Source: an uncultured bacterium
GTDB taxonomy: Bacteria; Cyanobacteriota; Vampirovibrionia; Gastranaerophilales; Gastranaerophilaceae
Direction of reading: 5' to 3'
DNA: 64,000 bases
Assembly: GCA_949298805.1 (NCBI GenBank)
Contig: CASFXY010000001.1
Coordinates: 1-64,000, forward strand
Part shown: one piece after another, positions 24,102 through 33,671 of the stretch
Layout of the letters: each line of letters opens with the position of its first letter
Numbering within the stretch: position 1 is the stretch's first letter
Translations under genes and position numbers: made by a program
Notes under the pieces: model-generated
The model's input: only the letters and a program-made list of their open reading frames with translations
The model's database searches: none
Told to the model about the DNA's origin: nothing

Positions 24102-25097
24102 ATGGCTGAAGAAAACAATATTAACAATGCAAAGAATACTGATACAAAAAAAATTAACAAAAAGCTATTAATTATAATTTGTGCGATAGCTCTTGTTTTA
24201 ACTGCTTTTTTTGTACATAACTCAATGAAGTATCAATCAACCGATGATGCTTATGTGGAAACAACTACTGTTCAGGTTGCCCCAAGGGTTTCAGGACAAA
24301 TTATAGAGGTTCACATTGATGATAACCAAAGGGTTAAAAAAGGTGATTTGGTTGCAGTTATTGATCCGGTTGATTACGAAATTAAGTTAGAACAAGCACA
24401 GGCAAAATACGAAAAATCTCTGCTCGAGCAAAAAAATGCAATTGTAGCAAGAAATGCTGCAAATTCAGAAATATCTGCTGCAAAAGCTGATTTGGACAGA
24501 TATACAAATTTGTATAAAGGCGGTGCGGTTTCAAAACAAATGCTTGATGCTGCACAAACAAGATATGATAATGCTCTTGCAAGACAAATGTCCGCTGAAC
24601 AGGCAGTTATGTCTAAAGGAAAAAATTCAAAGGTTGCCGATGCCGAAATAAAAGAACTAAAGGCTCAGCGTGACCAAGCAAAATTAAATCTTTCTTATAC
24701 AAAGATTTATGCGCCTCAAGATGGTACTGTTTCCGCAAGAAAAGTTGAGGAAGGAATGTATGTAAATGTAGGCTCACCCTTGTTTACCATTGTGCCCGAT
24801 GATGTTTGGGTTGTGGCTAACTTTAAGGAAAATCAACTGCGTTATATGAAGGCGGGTCAGCCTGTTGAAATTAAGGTTGATACTTATCCCAATAAAAAAT
24901 TTAAGGGTAAAATCGACTCTATTCAAAGAAGCTCGGGTGCAAAATCAAGCATGTTCCCTCCCGAAAATGCTGTCGGTTCCTTTGTTAAAATTGTCCAAAG
25001 AATTCCTGTAAAAATTGTATTTGATGAACCTATAGATAAAGAAAATTACAATATTGTACCGGGCATGTCAGTTGTGCCAAAGGTAAAAGTTAAGTAA
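24102..25097 (+). CDS. emrA: EmrA-like membrane fusion (adaptor) protein
   Basis: A 331-residue HlyD-family adaptor: N-terminal cytoplasmic tail, one membrane helix (about 21-40), then STDDAYVETTTVQVAPRVSG, biotinyl-lipoyl-like halves, a coiled-coil hairpin (about 95-200) and the C-terminal PPENAVGSFVKIVQRIPV, which is characteristic of EmrA/VceA-type partners of MFS exporters. AGAGG lies before ATG 24102. The expected EmrB-type MFS transporter is absent; the next gene is a convergent histidine kinase four bases away. The adaptor must work with a transporter encoded elsewhere, or the operon has lost it. Confidence 0.9.
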   Translation: MAEENNINNAKNTDTKKINKKLLIIICAIALVLTAFFVHNSMKYQSTDDAYVETTTVQVAPRVSGQIIEVHIDDNQRVKKGDLVAVIDPVDYEIKLEQAQAKYEKSLLEQKNAIVARNAANSEISAAKADLDRYTNLYKGGAVSKQMLDAAQTRYDNALARQMSAEQAVMSKGKNSKVADAEIKELKAQRDQAKLNLSYTKIYAPQDGTVSARKVEEGMYVNVGSPLFTIVPDDVWVVANFKENQLRYMKAGQPVEIKVDTYPNKKFKGKIDSIQRSSGAKSSMFPPENAVGSFVKIVQRIPVKIVFDEPIDKENYNIVPGMSVVPKVKVK

Positions 25098-25100
25098 TGT

Positions 25101-26093
25101 TCAATGTTTTGCCTGAGGCATAATTACGCTAAATTCTGCGCCTTTATTTTCTTCGCTCGCGACTTGAATTGAACCGCCAAGCGTGTTGATTATTTTGTTC
25201 GACAGATACAAGCCTAATCCCATGCCTGCTTTTGAATAAAGTTCTGCCGCGGAATAATATTTATTAAAGATTTTATCCATGTTTTCTTTAGAGATTCCAA
25301 GACCATAATCCCTTACTCTTATTATGTAGTGTGTATCATTATTCTCAATTGTAATGTCAATGTAATCGGAATTCATCCCGTAAGAAATTGCGTTTAATAT
25401 GAGATTTTGAATTACGCGTCTTAAGAGAAAGATATCGGTATTTATTTTATAATCCGGTTCCAGATGGTCATACAATCTTATTATTTTATTATGTAGAGAA
25501 GCAATTGAGTTTGCCTGAGAAATTATATCATCAATAAATTCTCTTAAATCTGCATTTTCTTGAATTTTTGGTACAAATCCTTTTTTTTCAAATTTATGAG
25601 AGTCAAGCAAAGACTCTACCAGATGTCTTAAATCAGAATTTGAAATTTTTATGTTTCTTATTGCGTTTTTTTGCTCATCACTTAATTGTCCAAATTTATT
25701 ATTTAAAAGCAAATCCAAAGTGTTGTCCTGAGCTATTATCGGTACTTTTAAATCGTGTGTGAGCATTGCAATGAAATCTTCTTTGATATTGTTATTCTCT
25801 TTTTCTTTTTCGATGTATTCCTGTATCATTTTATCTCTGTCTAAAATACTTTCTAACAGGCTATTAAGACCTTTTGAAATTTCTTCGGTTAAAATTGAAG
25901 GTCCTTTGCGCGCCTTAATTTGCAAATTTCCCCATCTGGCTGAAGATACAGTATTTAAAAGCGATTTTAGGTATTTTAATAATTCATTGTGCTTTGATAT
26001 TAATTTTGCATATCTTAAAAGCAGCAAAGTAAAAAGAATGGCTAATATCGAAATTAGTGCCGTTGTAAATAAAAGAATTGTTATTTTGTACAT
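25101..26093 (-). CDS. Membrane-anchored orphan histidine kinase
   Basis: A 330-residue kinase with one N-terminal membrane helix (about residues 4-26), a short coiled linker, HisKA with LTHDLKVPI (phospho-acceptor His), and a HATPase domain with N box NLILNAISYG, G1 DYGLGI and G2 GMGLGLYLSNKII. No extracytoplasmic sensor domain is visible, so it probably senses a membrane or internal signal. No response regulator is adjacent. The stop lies four bases from the convergent emrA-like gene, an unusually tight junction. Confidence 0.88.
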   Translation of the reverse strand: MYKITILLFTTALISILAILFTLLLLRYAKLISKHNELLKYLKSLLNTVSSARWGNLQIKARKGPSILTEEISKGLNSLLESILDRDKMIQEYIEKEKENNNIKEDFIAMLTHDLKVPIIAQDNTLDLLLNNKFGQLSDEQKNAIRNIKISNSDLRHLVESLLDSHKFEKKGFVPKIQENADLREFIDDIISQANSIASLHNKIIRLYDHLEPDYKINTDIFLLRRVIQNLILNAISYGMNSDYIDITIENNDTHYIIRVRDYGLGISKENMDKIFNKYYSAAELYSKAGMGLGLYLSNKIINTLGGSIQVASEENKGAEFSVIMPQAKH

Positions 26094-26196
26094 GTTTATG
26101 CCTGTTTATGCTCTCGATAATTAAAACATTATTTTTTTAAAATAGCAATAAATAATTTTTTAGTGTTTTATATAATTACGAAGTTAGGTGGTGTGC

Positions 26197-27090
26197 ATGA
26201 AAATAAATTATATAAACTCAATTAATTCTTATTGTTCTGCTGTTAAAAATGTAAATTCGAACCCTATAAAACAGGATGTATCTTTTAAGGGAGAAGTATT
26301 AAAGCCTGCTTATGTTTCTGACTGGGAAATGCAGCAAAAATACATGAAAGAAATAATTGATAAATACACTACATTTAAAAAGGATTCAGAAGGTCATCTT
26401 GTTTTAGATAAGAGAAATAACCCGATAAGAGTTGTTATTCCTCAAATAAAAGATGCTTTAGATAATTCTGTGTTTGAATTTGAAGGTCCTAATGGTGAGC
26501 AAGTTGTTTGTTCAATTAAAGATATTATAAATATGCATGCTGTTGATGATGAGAGTGCCGCACAATCTGGTTGTCTTAATTTATTTCATGGGACTTCAAG
26601 AGAAGCAATGCAAAATATTTTGGAAAAAGGACCGGACATGACCGCAGGTTCAAGAACTGCATTTGGTCCCGGTATGTATTTTGCTTTCAGTGAAGGCGAT
26701 GCGCATGATTATTCTTCTGCGAAGCTCTTGGCGGATGTACATCGTTCAGAAAGAAAAGACGGTACAAAAGGCAGATTTGTAAGATTTAAGACGGATTATT
26801 ATGACAAAATTAACGGTAAGTGTGCAACAAAGTTAAGAGATTTATTAGGTTTGAATATTACCGACAAAGATTATTCTCGTGAAGTTCCTTATTATATTCC
26901 AATGGTTAAAACAGAGGCACCTTACAAGATTTTTAATGACTATTGCAGAGATTTAATAGTAAATGATTTAGGAATTGATGCGGCTTGCGGATTTTCCAGA
27001 GGGTATCACAGCTGCGTTGTTGTTTTTAATCCGGACTCTGTTTGTAACTTGAGAGAATATTCACCGAGTGCAATGAGTTATGGTTATTAA
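26197..27090 (+). CDS. PARP-like ADP-ribosyltransferase candidate
   Basis: A 297-residue protein. Residues 129-163 look like the NAD-binding core of PARP-type transferases: LFHGTS (His131) with ILEKG ten residues on, then FGPGMYFA (Tyr161). Near the end, CVVVFNPDSV (273-282) matches the strand that in PARPs holds the catalytic glutamate; here Cys273 or a neighbour takes that place, so the protein may be a mono-ADP-ribosyltransferase or inactive. The N-terminus is polar with the motif VSFKGE at residues 28-33 and no signal peptide. ATG 26197 follows AGGTGG, and TATAAT is at 26171-26176. No antitoxin or macrodomain gene is adjacent. Target unknown. Confidence 0.55.
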   Translation: MKINYINSINSYCSAVKNVNSNPIKQDVSFKGEVLKPAYVSDWEMQQKYMKEIIDKYTTFKKDSEGHLVLDKRNNPIRVVIPQIKDALDNSVFEFEGPNGEQVVCSIKDIINMHAVDDESAAQSGCLNLFHGTSREAMQNILEKGPDMTAGSRTAFGPGMYFAFSEGDAHDYSSAKLLADVHRSERKDGTKGRFVRFKTDYYDKINGKCATKLRDLLGLNITDKDYSREVPYYIPMVKTEAPYKIFNDYCRDLIVNDLGIDAACGFSRGYHSCVVVFNPDSVCNLREYSPSAMSYGY

Positions 27091-27094
27091 AATT

Positions 27095-27105
27095 TATAAT
27101 ATAAT
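27095..27105 (+). promoter_or_regulatory. Putative leaderless promoter of mntP
   Basis: Two overlapping TATAAT boxes (27095-27100 and 27100-27105). The second ends six bases before ATG 27112 with no ribosome site, predicting a transcript that begins at the start codon. Confidence 0.5.
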
Positions 27106-27111
27106 TGTTTT

Positions 27112-27657
27112 ATGAATTATATTGAAATCATGCTGCTTGGTTGCGCGTTATCTATAGATGCGGCAATAGTTTCTTTTGGTTATGGGCTTGCATTTAGCTC
27201 TGAAAGGTGTAAAAACTCTTTCCTGCTTGCTTTTTTTACTGGTTTTTTTCAGTTTCTTATGCCTTATTTTGGTTATTTTATTGCTGATGTTATTTATGAT
27301 TATATATACAATGCTGCCAATTTGATTGCCGGTTTAATTTTTCTTGGCTTAGGGTTAAAATTTATTTATGATGCTGCAAAAAACAGCTCGTCAAAAAAAC
27401 CTTCTTGTCTATCTTTAAATTGCCTTTTTTTAGTTGCTGTTGCCACAAGTATAGATGCAATGTGCGCGGGCGCAAACATCTGTCTTTTAGGCGGCAATAT
27501 TATCAAAAGTTCCTTCTTAATAGGCTTTATAACCTTTGTTAATTCTCTTGTTGCATTCTATTCAAGTAATTTTTTTAAAAGATTAAATTCAAAAATTCTT
27601 GAAATTCTTTCAGGTGCAATTCTTATCGTGCTTGCAATAAAAATTTATCTGAATTAA
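27112..27657 (+). CDS. mntP: MntP-type manganese exporter
   Basis: A 181-residue membrane protein with about six helices. The paired MntP motifs are present: ALSIDAAIVSFGYG near residues 14-27 and ATSIDAMCAGAN near 109-120, each with the conserved Asp, plus GFFQFLMPYFGY. MntP pumps Mn2+ out of the cell; in other bacteria it is controlled by the yybP-ykoY manganese riboswitch, but here the start codon lies only six bases after the -10 box, leaving no room for one. Length is typical. Confidence 0.88.
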   Translation: MNYIEIMLLGCALSIDAAIVSFGYGLAFSSERCKNSFLLAFFTGFFQFLMPYFGYFIADVIYDYIYNAANLIAGLIFLGLGLKFIYDAAKNSSSKKPSCLSLNCLFLVAVATSIDAMCAGANICLLGGNIIKSSFLIGFITFVNSLVAFYSSNFFKRLNSKILEILSGAILIVLAIKIYLN

Positions 27658-27675
27658 AAACAAATTATTAATTTT

Positions 27676-29595
<1,920 letters not shown>

Positions 29596-29616
29596 CAAAT
29601 ATTTAAAAGACATCTT

Positions 29617-29645
29617 AACGGCGGAAATTTCCGCCGTTTTTTATT
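29617..29645 (+). terminator. Terminator after dnaK
   Basis: AACGGCGGAA (29617-29626) pairs with TTCCGCCGTT (29629-29638), followed by TTTTATTA. Confidence 0.9.
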
Positions 29646-29711
29646 ACCCAAGTAATTTGGGTGTTTTTAATATTTTGAATATATCTTATAATATATTTAT
29701 CGCTTATTTTG

Positions 29712-29735
29712 ACCTTTCTTCCAATATAGAAAGGT
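29712..29735 (+). promoter_or_regulatory. Hairpin covering a ribosome binding site
   Basis: ACCTTTCT (29712-29719) pairs with AGAAAGGT (29728-29735) around an eight-base loop. The 3' arm contains AAAGG, the only ribosome site for ATG 29743. A TATAAT at 29687-29692 places the transcript start upstream, so the hairpin is in the leader and could gate translation. Confidence 0.5.
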
Positions 29736-29742
29736 TAATTGT

Positions 29743-30411
29743 ATGTCAAAATCTAACAAAACTATTTATTATAACCCCTCATCAAGCATAAAGCTCAACG
29801 GAGAAGATAAAGCAGGTATAAAAGTTTCTCCCTGGGGTACTTCAGGTTATTATAATATGGATGACGACGAGCAAAAAACATTTGATTATGCAGGTGAACA
29901 ATTTGCTTTAAATCTGCCGGAGTTAAATGTTTTTGATGCCGATACTCAGAAAAAATTTGATAATCAGGTGCAAAATTATATAAACAAAGGTGTTGAAGAC
30001 ATCAATGATGTTTATACACCTATTCTTAATGATTTGCAAAATGATATTGCATCACGCTTTGGAAATTTGGATAATTCTATATTTATGGACAATTTGGCTG
30101 ATATTGAGGATAGTCGCGCAGATGCAATTTCTGCTCTTTCTCAGGATGTGCAAACATACAGGCAAGATTTAATTAATAATGAACTTGCAAACAGGTATGA
30201 ATATCTTGATTATTTAAATAATTACCGTCAACAATTATTATCAAATGTATTAAATGCAATGGGTGCAAGCCAAAATCTTTCAAATTTGTCTAATTCTTAT
30301 TATTCAACCTTAAATGGAATTGTAAGCAAAAATAATCAAAACAGCGGTATTGATTATACGCGGCTTTTAGATACTGCACTAAGCGGTGCACTTTCAAAAT
30401 TTCCGTTGTAA
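29743..30411 (+). CDS. Hypothetical coiled-coil protein, 222 residues
   Basis: A cysteine-free, Asn/Asp/Leu-rich protein with no signal peptide. The N-terminal third holds PWGTSGYYNMDDDEQKTFDY; residues about 75-200 form long amphipathic helices with regularly placed Asn/Gln (FGNLDNSIFMDNLADIED, LSNLSNSYYSTLNGI). The pattern of helices with Asn/Ser-rich turns recalls phage virion or tail-associated proteins, but no phage genes are nearby, so this is a weak resemblance. ATG 29743 has AAAGG within a hairpin. Ends at its own terminator. Confidence 0.6.
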   Translation: MSKSNKTIYYNPSSSIKLNGEDKAGIKVSPWGTSGYYNMDDDEQKTFDYAGEQFALNLPELNVFDADTQKKFDNQVQNYINKGVEDINDVYTPILNDLQNDIASRFGNLDNSIFMDNLADIEDSRADAISALSQDVQTYRQDLINNELANRYEYLDYLNNYRQQLLSNVLNAMGASQNLSNLSNSYYSTLNGIVSKNNQNSGIDYTRLLDTALSGALSKFPL

Positions 30412-30430
30412 TTAACATGTAAATTTTTTG

Positions 30431-30461
30431 GCGGAAATATGTAAATGTTTCCGCTTTTTTT
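30431..30461 (+). terminator. Terminator
   Basis: GCGGAAA (30431-30437) pairs with TTTCCGC (30448-30454), followed by seven T residues. It ends the 222-residue protein gene; its T-run abuts the next promoter. Confidence 0.85.
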
Positions 30462-30510
30462 ATTTATGTTGTATTATTATAATGTTGAGTGTATGTTAAT
30501 GGAGGTTAAA

Positions 30511-31371
30511 GTGGGATATAAAATTTTATATAAAAAAGAACTCTGTCAAAACCAGTATGAGATAAGAATTAAAGCGCCTTTTATTACTAAAAACGCGCAA
30601 GCAGGACAGTTTATTATTTTAAGAACAGATAAAAATTCTGAAAGAATTCCACTTACAATTGCGGATTATAATAGAGAAACTGAAGAACTTACAATTGTTT
30701 ATATGGCTGTAGGCTATACTACAAAAAAACTTTCCAAGCTTGAAGTCGGTGATGAAATTGAAGATATTGTAGGACCTTTGGGAGTTCCGACCCATATAGA
30801 AAAATATGGTACAGTTGTTTGCCTTGCAGGAGGCTATGGTGCGGCGCCATGCTACCTTATTGCAAAAGCATTTAAGGATGCAGGCAACAAAGTTTATATG
30901 ATAATGGGCGCAAGAAACAAGGATTTAATTTTCTGGCAAGATAAAATGAAAAATGCTTGCAGCGAATTATATATCACAACCGATGACGGCTCATTGGGTA
31001 TAAAAGGTTTTGTCACAAATGTTATGAGTGATATAATGGCTCGTGAAAAAATTAATTATGCCATAGCGGTAGGACCTATGCCGATGATGAAAGCTGTTGC
31101 AGATTTAACTCGTGATAAAGGAATTAAGACTGAAGCTTCAATGAATCCTATCATGGTTGACGGTACAGGCATGTGTGGTGCTTGTCGAGTTACCGTAGGT
31201 GGAGAGGTTAAGTTTGCTTGCGTTGATGGACCTGATTTTGATGCTCACAAAATTGATTTCGATGAGGTAATTAACAGAACAAGAATATATAAAGAACAGG
31301 AAAAACATTGCGACCAAACAAATTGCAACATGATAAAACAATCAATTGAATTAGAAAAATGCATGAAATAG
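30511..31371 (+). CDS. NfnA/SudB-like FAD/NAD-binding flavoprotein with 2Fe-2S site
   Basis: A 286-residue protein of the ferredoxin-NADP+ reductase/PyrK superfamily: an FAD barrel with ERIPLTIADY (RxxT/S-type FAD motif), an NAD(P) domain with CLAGGYGAAPCYLIAK and AVGPMPMMKAV, and a C-terminal 2Fe-2S ligand set in GTGMCGACRVTV plus a later FACVDGP. This matches the small subunit of NADH-dependent ferredoxin:NADP+ oxidoreductase or sulfide/dihydroorotate-type electron carriers. The GTG at 30511 is chosen because GGAGG lies at 30501-30505 and TATAAT at 30478-30483; upstream in-frame starts precede the transcript start. The GltD-like large partner is not adjacent. First gene of a five-gene run. 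Confidence 0.8.
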   Translation: MGYKILYKKELCQNQYEIRIKAPFITKNAQAGQFIILRTDKNSERIPLTIADYNRETEELTIVYMAVGYTTKKLSKLEVGDEIEDIVGPLGVPTHIEKYGTVVCLAGGYGAAPCYLIAKAFKDAGNKVYMIMGARNKDLIFWQDKMKNACSELYITTDDGSLGIKGFVTNVMSDIMAREKINYAIAVGPMPMMKAVADLTRDKGIKTEASMNPIMVDGTGMCGACRVTVGGEVKFACVDGPDFDAHKIDFDEVINRTRIYKEQEKHCDQTNCNMIKQSIELEKCMK

Positions 31372-31386
31372 AATCGAGGCTACAAG

Positions 31387-31560
31387 ATGGGATCTACAAT
31401 ACCTATATGTCCGTTAATGTCTGCAGGAAACGAACAACCAATAGTGTGCACACAGGAAAGATGCGCTTGGTATATGACAGGTTCAAAGACATGTGCATTA
31501 TATATCATGGCGCACAAGGCAATATTGGATATTAAAGCTAAGCAATCTGAGAAAAAGTAG
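31387..31560 (+). CDS. Small cysteine-containing protein, 57 residues
   Basis: ATG 31387 to TAG 31560, with GAGG about ten bases upstream. The protein has four cysteines (Cys9, 21, 26, 36) in the pattern CPLMSAGN ... CTQERCAWY ... TCALYIMA, followed by a helical charged tail. The C-x11-C-x4-C-x9-C spacing suggests a small zinc or Fe-S site. It fills the gap exactly between the NfnA-like gene (16 bases) and leuC (11 bases), all on the same strand, so it is very likely translated from the operon. I cannot name the family with certainty. Confidence 0.75.
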   Translation: MGSTIPICPLMSAGNEQPIVCTQERCAWYMTGSKTCALYIMAHKAILDIKAKQSEKK

Positions 31561-31571
31561 GTGTCATAACT

Positions 31572-32837
31572 ATGAAAATTCCAATGACAATAACAGAAAA
31601 AATTTTTGCTGCGCATAGCGGCAGAGATTTTGTTAATGCCGGTGAATTAATTAGCGCAAAAGTTGATATTACACTTGCAAATGATATTACTGGTCCGATA
31701 GCTATTTCCGAGTTTAAAAAAACAGGTGCAAAGCGTGTTTTTGATGCTTCAAGAGTTGTACTTGTTCCGGATCATTTTGTTCCCAATAAGGATATTAAGT
31801 CTGCCGAGCAAGCAAAAATCGTACGTGATTTTTCAAAAGAACAAAATCTCACAAACTATTTTGAAGTAGGCAGAATGGGTATTGAGCATGCGCTTTTGCC
31901 TGATAAAGGAATAGTTACGGCAGGAGATTTAATTATAGGTGCCGATTCTCATACTTGCACTTACGGTGCTTTGGGTGCTTTTTCAACGGGAGTTGGCTCT
32001 ACGGATTTAGGTTGCACCATGGCCTCGGGTGAAACTTGGTTCAAGGTTCCATCTGCAATTAAAGTTGAATTTTATGGAAAACTTAATAAATGGGTTTGTG
32101 CAAAGGATTTGATTTTACATTTAATTGGCGATATCGGTGTTGATGGCGCTTTATATAAAACTCTTGAAATTGGCGGTGATGTTATAAAAAATATGCCTAT
32201 GGACGGTAGATTTACTATCTGTAATATGGCAATTGAGGCAGGGGCTAAGAATGGTATTATTGAGCCGGACAATATCACAAAAGAGTTTTTAAAGGGAAGA
32301 ACTTTAAGAGAGCCTATATTTTACAAAAGTGATGACGATGCTGTATATGAAAAAGTTTTAAAATATGATGTTTCCGAGATAGAGCCTACAATTGCTAAGC
32401 CGCATTTGCCGGAAAATACCTGCCCTATTTCAAAAATAGGCGATATTAAGATTAATCAAGCCGTTATAGGAAGTTGTACAAATGGCAGGTTGAGCGATTT
32501 AAAAGCTGCTTCGGAAATTCTTAAAGGAAAAAAAGTTCACCCTGATGTGCGTCTGTTAGTTTTCCCGGGGACTCAGGAAATTTATCTGGAAGCAATCAAA
32601 TTGGGGTATATTGAGAATATAATAAAAGCAGGGGGTGCTGTTTCAACTCCTACTTGCGGTCCGTGTCTTGGTGGGCATTGTGGAATATTGGCAAAGGGTG
32701 AGAAAGCAATTTCTACAACAAACAGGAATTTTGTAGGCAGAATGGGGCATCCTGAAAGCGAGGTTTATCTTGCTTCTCCCGCTGTTGCTGCTGCAAGTGC
32801 TGTTACGGGAAAGATTTCTTCTCCTGAGGAGATATAA
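31572..32837 (+). CDS. leuC: 3-isopropylmalate dehydratase large subunit-like (LeuC/homoaconitase family), copy 1
   Basis: A 421-residue aconitase-superfamily large subunit: [35 protein letters not shown] and [14 protein letters not shown] carry the substrate-binding and [4Fe-4S]-ligand residues (Cys in SCTNG, two in CGPC). In length and motifs it fits the two-subunit LeuC/HacA type, which needs a separate small (LeuD) subunit; none is in the window. Substrate could be isopropylmalate, (R)-citramalate-derived acids or homologues. AGGTG lies before ATG 31572. A paralogue is at 38130-39371. Confidence 0.88.
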   Translation: MKIPMTITEKIFAAHSGRDFVNAGELISAKVDITLANDITGPIAISEFKKTGAKRVFDASRVVLVPDHFVPNKDIKSAEQAKIVRDFSKEQNLTNYFEVGRMGIEHALLPDKGIVTAGDLIIGADSHTCTYGALGAFSTGVGSTDLGCTMASGETWFKVPSAIKVEFYGKLNKWVCAKDLILHLIGDIGVDGALYKTLEIGGDVIKNMPMDGRFTICNMAIEAGAKNGIIEPDNITKEFLKGRTLREPIFYKSDDDAVYEKVLKYDVSEIEPTIAKPHLPENTCPISKIGDIKINQAVIGSCTNGRLSDLKAASEILKGKKVHPDVRLLVFPGTQEIYLEAIKLGYIENIIKAGGAVSTPTCGPCLGGHCGILAKGEKAISTTNRNFVGRMGHPESEVYLASPAVAAASAVTGKISSPEEI

Positions 32838-33671
32838 TTGAAAAAAAATATTCTGGCACTTCAAATACCATCCGTAATTGCAAATCAAGAAGCTAATTTT
32901 AAAAATCTTGAGCAGTACATCTCGGAAATTTTGAGCAACTGTAACATTAGTCCCGACTTCTTATTTTTGCCCGAAGTCTGGTCTAATGGCTGGTTTCCGC
33001 CTTGCTTCTGTGATTTTTGTGATGATAACAAGACACTTGACTTTTTGTCTGGAATTGCCAAAAAGTATAGTGTAAATATATTTGGCGGTTCTTATATTCG
33101 AAATGATAATGGTGCTCTCAAGAATTCATTACCTGTGATTTTAAGAAACGGTGATGTATTGGGATTTTATGATAAAATACATCTGTATACTCCTGATGGA
33201 GAGGGTGTATTGAGCTGTGGTACATCACCTTGTATTTTTGAAGTAGAAGGTTTAAGAGTTGGTGTATCCATTTGTTATGATATCAGGTTTCCGGAATTAT
33301 TTAGGAGTTATATCAATGCTGTAGCACCACCGCATTTGCTTATTAATCTATCCGCATGGCCAAAAACAAGAGCAGAACAATATATTCAAATGGCAGCTTC
33401 GCGTGCTGTGGAAAATCAATCTTATTTTTTGGCATTATCACAATGCGGTGAAATTAAAGACAAAATTTTTAATTCGGGATGTTCCTCGCTTGTAGATCCT
33501 ATGGGACATTCTTTGTGTGCCTTAGGCGCAGACAAGGGCTATATTTATGCTGAAATAGACACACAAGTGGTCGATAAAACAAGGGCAGAATTTCCAAATT
33601 TAAAAAACAGAAAAGTTTTTGATTTCGGCTTTAGTGTTAACGAGCATGTGTCAGGCGGTGTTAAGTGTTAA
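32838..33671 (+). CDS. Carbon-nitrogen hydrolase (nitrilase superfamily), copy 1
   Basis: A 277-residue hydrolase with the Glu-Lys-Cys triad: FLPEVWSNGW (Glu), GFYDKIHLY (Lys) and VSICYDIRFPEL (Cys). This combination fits omega-amidase/Nit2-like or NAD-synthetase-unlinked amidases. It starts with TTG directly after the leuC stop, with GAGGAG eight bases upstream, so it is translationally coupled. The second superfamily member at 40686 is only a distant relative. Small amide substrates are likely but unproven. Confidence 0.82.
   Translation: MKKNILALQIPSVIANQEANFKNLEQYISEILSNCNISPDFLFLPEVWSNGWFPPCFCDFCDDNKTLDFLSGIAKKYSVNIFGGSYIRNDNGALKNSLPVILRNGDVLGFYDKIHLYTPDGEGVLSCGTSPCIFEVEGLRVGVSICYDIRFPELFRSYINAVAPPHLLINLSAWPKTRAEQYIQMAASRAVENQSYFLALSQCGEIKDKIFNSGCSSLVDPMGHSLCALGADKGYIYAEIDTQVVDKTRAEFPNLKNRKVFDFGFSVNEHVSGGVKC

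Noticed and set aside
27090-27112. Manganese riboswitch before mntP
   Set aside because: The gap to the preceding gene is 21 bases and the -10 box is six bases from the ATG, leaving no room for a riboswitch.
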